The notes below the pieces were generated by a model. The model was given only the letters and a program-made list of their open reading frames with translations. It had not been told where the DNA came from and did not search any database. This document shows, one piece after another, positions 5,437-6,369 of a DNA stretch of 6,369 bases (positions within the stretch are counted from its first letter, which is position 1; every line of letters starts with the position of its first letter). Made by a program: the position numbers and the translations under genes. The DNA is from an uncultured Oscillospiraceae bacterium. GTDB lineage: Bacteria; Bacillota_A; Clostridia; Oscillospirales; Oscillospiraceae. The stretch spans positions 1 through 6,369 of the forward strand of contig CALXGC010000172.1 of assembly GCA_944387755.1 (NCBI GenBank). The letters run 5' to 3'.

Positions 5437-5682
5437 GTCAAACTGGCTGAGAGGGAGAAGAGGTCCAAATTCCCGCCCAGAGAGGGGCGCAAGCGCTGAA
5501 AGCGCCCTGCGGAGAGGTTGGACCGGTACCACTCCTGAGCCGTCCGGGAAACCGGAACGGGCCCGCCCGTTACAGCGGTCACAAGCGGCGGTTTTCCACA
5601 AAAACCGCAAGCAGGGTGGAACCGTGGAGCGTATTTTTTGCGCCTCACCCCTGACATACGCAGGGGCGAGGCGTTTTGTTTT
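5437..5682 (+). ncRNA. T-box riboswitch leader, threonine-specific, controlling thrS
   Basis: The leader senses uncharged tRNA-Thr and prevents termination ahead of thrS. Stem I closes with GGCT (5445-5448)/AGCC (5538-5541) and GGTCC (5462-5466)/GGACC (5520-5524). Its upper arm has the AGAGAG motif (5479-5484), the stem GGGCGC/GCGCCC (5485-5490/5502-5507) and a GAAAGC apical motif. The specifier loop shows ACC (5528-5530), a threonine codon, before ACTCCTGAG. Hairpins TCCGG-GAAA-CCGGA (5543-5556), ACGGG/CCCGT (5557-5570) and GCGGTTTT/AAAACCGC (5588-5608) follow. The T-box sequence AGGGTGGAACCGTGGAGC is at 5613-5630; its UGGA (5617-5620) would pair with a tRNA end of UCCA. The terminator is CGCCTC-A-CCCCTG (5641-5653) against CAGGGG-C-GAGGCG (5661-5673), then TTTTGTTTT. 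TTGCG (5638-5642) can pair instead with CGCAA (5606-5610), overlapping the terminator's 5' arm. Confidence 0.95.
5641..5682 (+). terminator. T-box regulated intrinsic terminator
   Basis: Two six-base-pair blocks (5641-5646/5668-5673 and 5648-5653/5661-5666) flank one A-C mismatch, with loop ACATACG and the tail TTTTGTTTT at 5674-5682. It is the off-state structure of the thrS leader. GCGTAT (5629-5634) can also pair with ATACGC (5656-5661), another possible competitor. Confidence 0.9.
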
Positions 5683-5689
5683 GCCCCTA

Positions 5690-5812
5690 GGCTTCCCCCC
5701 TCAGGGGGGAAGCTGTCAGCCGCAGGCTGACTGATGAGGGGAGCCCTGTTCGAGCGCACCCTCATCCGTCACGGCTCACGCCGTGCCGCCTTCCCCCTTC
5801 CAGAGGGAAGGC
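5690..5812. repeat. Palindromic REP/MITE-like repeat of five hairpins
   Basis: About 120 bases consist almost wholly of perfect hairpins: GCTTCCCCCC/GGGGGGAAGC (5691-5700/5704-5713), GTCAGCC/GGCTGAC (5715-5721/5725-5731), GATGAGGG/CCCTCATC (5733-5740/5759-5766), CACGGC/GCCGTG (5770-5775/5780-5785) and GCCTTCCC/GGGAAGGC (5788-5795/5805-5812). The two outer hairpins resemble each other, so the ends act as imperfect terminal inverted repeats. It encodes no protein. Related elements with CTGTCAGC, CTGACTGA and CCTCATCCGTCA modules are, from memory, repeated many times in Oscillospiraceae-type genomes; only one copy is in this window. It sits between the T-box terminator and the thrS ribosome site, so it is transcribed as part of the thrS 5' UTR. 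Confidence 0.8.
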
Positions 5813-5840
5813 AAACACGAGAACGAGGAGGTTATCTGCA

Positions 5841-6369
5841 ATGTCCGAAGAAGTAAAGAACGAATTTACCTTTGAAAACCCGGAGTACCGCAAGACCTAC
5901 TGGCACACCTGCTCCCATGTGATGGCCCAGGCGGTGAAGCGCCTGTGGCCGGAGGTGAAGCTGGCCATCGGCCCGTCCATTGACGAGGGCTGGTACTATG
6001 ACATGGACGCCCCCTTCGCCTTCACCCCGGAGCACCTGGAGCAGATTGAGGCGGAGATGCGGAAAATCTGTAAGGAGAAGCTGAAGCTGGAGCGGTTTGA
6101 GCTGCCCCGTGCCGAGGCCCTGAAGTTCATGGAGGAGAAGGGCGAGCCCTTTAAGGTAGAGCTCATCAACGACCTGCCGGAGGACGCCCACATCTCCTTC
6201 TACAAGCAGGGGGAGTTCACCGACCTGTGCGCCGGCCCTCACCTGGACTCCACCGGCCGCATCAAGGGCAACGCCCTGAAGCTCACCGCCTGCAACGCCG
6301 CCTACTGGCGGGGGGACTCCAACCGGGAGACCCTCCAGCGCATCTACGGCATCGCCTTCCCCAAGAAGG
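5841..6369 (+). CDS. thrS: Threonyl-tRNA synthetase, N-terminal part, lacking the TGS domain
   Basis: ThrS attaches threonine to tRNA-Thr in the cytoplasm. The window holds the first 176 codons, ending inside the gene. After about 14 polar residues the protein goes straight into the editing module (N2/SAD region). HTCSH at 22-26 gives the zinc-like HxxxH pair, followed by AIGPSIDEGWYYDMD at 42-56. C130 and H134 in the CAGPH motif complete the editing site that clears mischarged serine. Spacing from H26 to C130 (104) closely matches E. coli H77 to C182 (105). E. coli ThrS has a further N-terminal TGS domain of about 60 residues, absent here; I recall Clostridial ThrS proteins of this shorter kind. 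The ATG at 5841 follows AGGAGG (5826-5831); no coding extension is possible through the upstream repeat. Expression is under the threonine T-box. Catalytic and anticodon-binding domains lie beyond the window. Confidence 0.95.
   Translation, partial: MSEEVKNEFTFENPEYRKTYWHTCSHVMAQAVKRLWPEVKLAIGPSIDEGWYYDMDAPFAFTPEHLEQIEAEMRKICKEKLKLERFELPRAEALKFMEEKGEPFKVELINDLPEDAHISFYKQGEFTDLCAGPHLDSTGRIKGNALKLTACNAAYWRGDSNRETLQRIYGIAFPKK

Noticed and set aside
5690..5812. CRISPR array or tRNA-like cloverleaf
   Set aside because: The hairpins differ in sequence and have no regular repeat-spacer spacing. No tRNA T-loop or anticodon arm consensus is present.

Overview
The window looks like chromosomal DNA of a GC-rich, Gram-positive gut-type Clostridium relative, most likely an Oscillospiraceae/Ruminococcaceae member such as the Flavonifractor/Pseudoflavonifractor group. 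The reasons are strong AGGAGG-type ribosome sites, consensus sigma-A promoters, a threonine-specific T-box leader, an XpaC-family protein and a palindromic repeat of a kind I recall from such genomes. The taxonomic call is an inference from gene content and style, not from a search.

Layout. On the minus strand at the left edge lie the start of an unidentified membrane protein gene (1-179, cut by the window) and an XpaC-family gene (180-986). Between 987 and 1174 is a divergent control region with two good promoters, one reading left into xpaC and one reading right into ilvA (1175-2392, threonine ammonia-lyase with an ACT domain). A 223-base, extremely GC-rich gap full of palindromes separates ilvA from rpe (2616-3260, ribulose-phosphate 3-epimerase), recR (3319-3921, recombination mediator) and a cysteine-rich polytopic membrane protein (3918-4634) whose start overlaps the recR stop. 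A bidirectional terminator (4636-4675) closes this rightward group and also serves the convergent minus-strand XRE-type regulator gene (4674-4997).

The regulator is divergent from a 51-residue helical protein gene (5148-5303). The AT-rich spacer between them holds a perfect TTGACA-17-TATAAT promoter, a 9-base direct repeat flanking it, and an inverted repeat over the regulator's ribosome site. From 5304 to 5840 there is no convincing gene. That stretch holds a possible decayed coding tail, the thrS promoter (5401-5430), a complete T-box leader with ACC specifier and terminator (about 5437-5682), and then a roughly 120-base repeat made of five hairpins (5690-5812) sitting between the T-box terminator and the thrS ribosome site. 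thrS (5841 to the right edge) is a threonyl-tRNA synthetase that starts directly in the editing domain, without the N-terminal TGS domain.

How the parts work together: threonine metabolism appears twice (IlvA consumes threonine; ThrS charges tRNA-Thr and is controlled by uncharged tRNA-Thr), but the T-box is attached only to thrS. Most of the window is ordinary housekeeping. The less explained parts are the regulator/small-protein divergon, the recR-linked Cys-rich membrane protein, and the repeat embedded in the thrS leader. I found no evidence of a clearly new multi-gene system.
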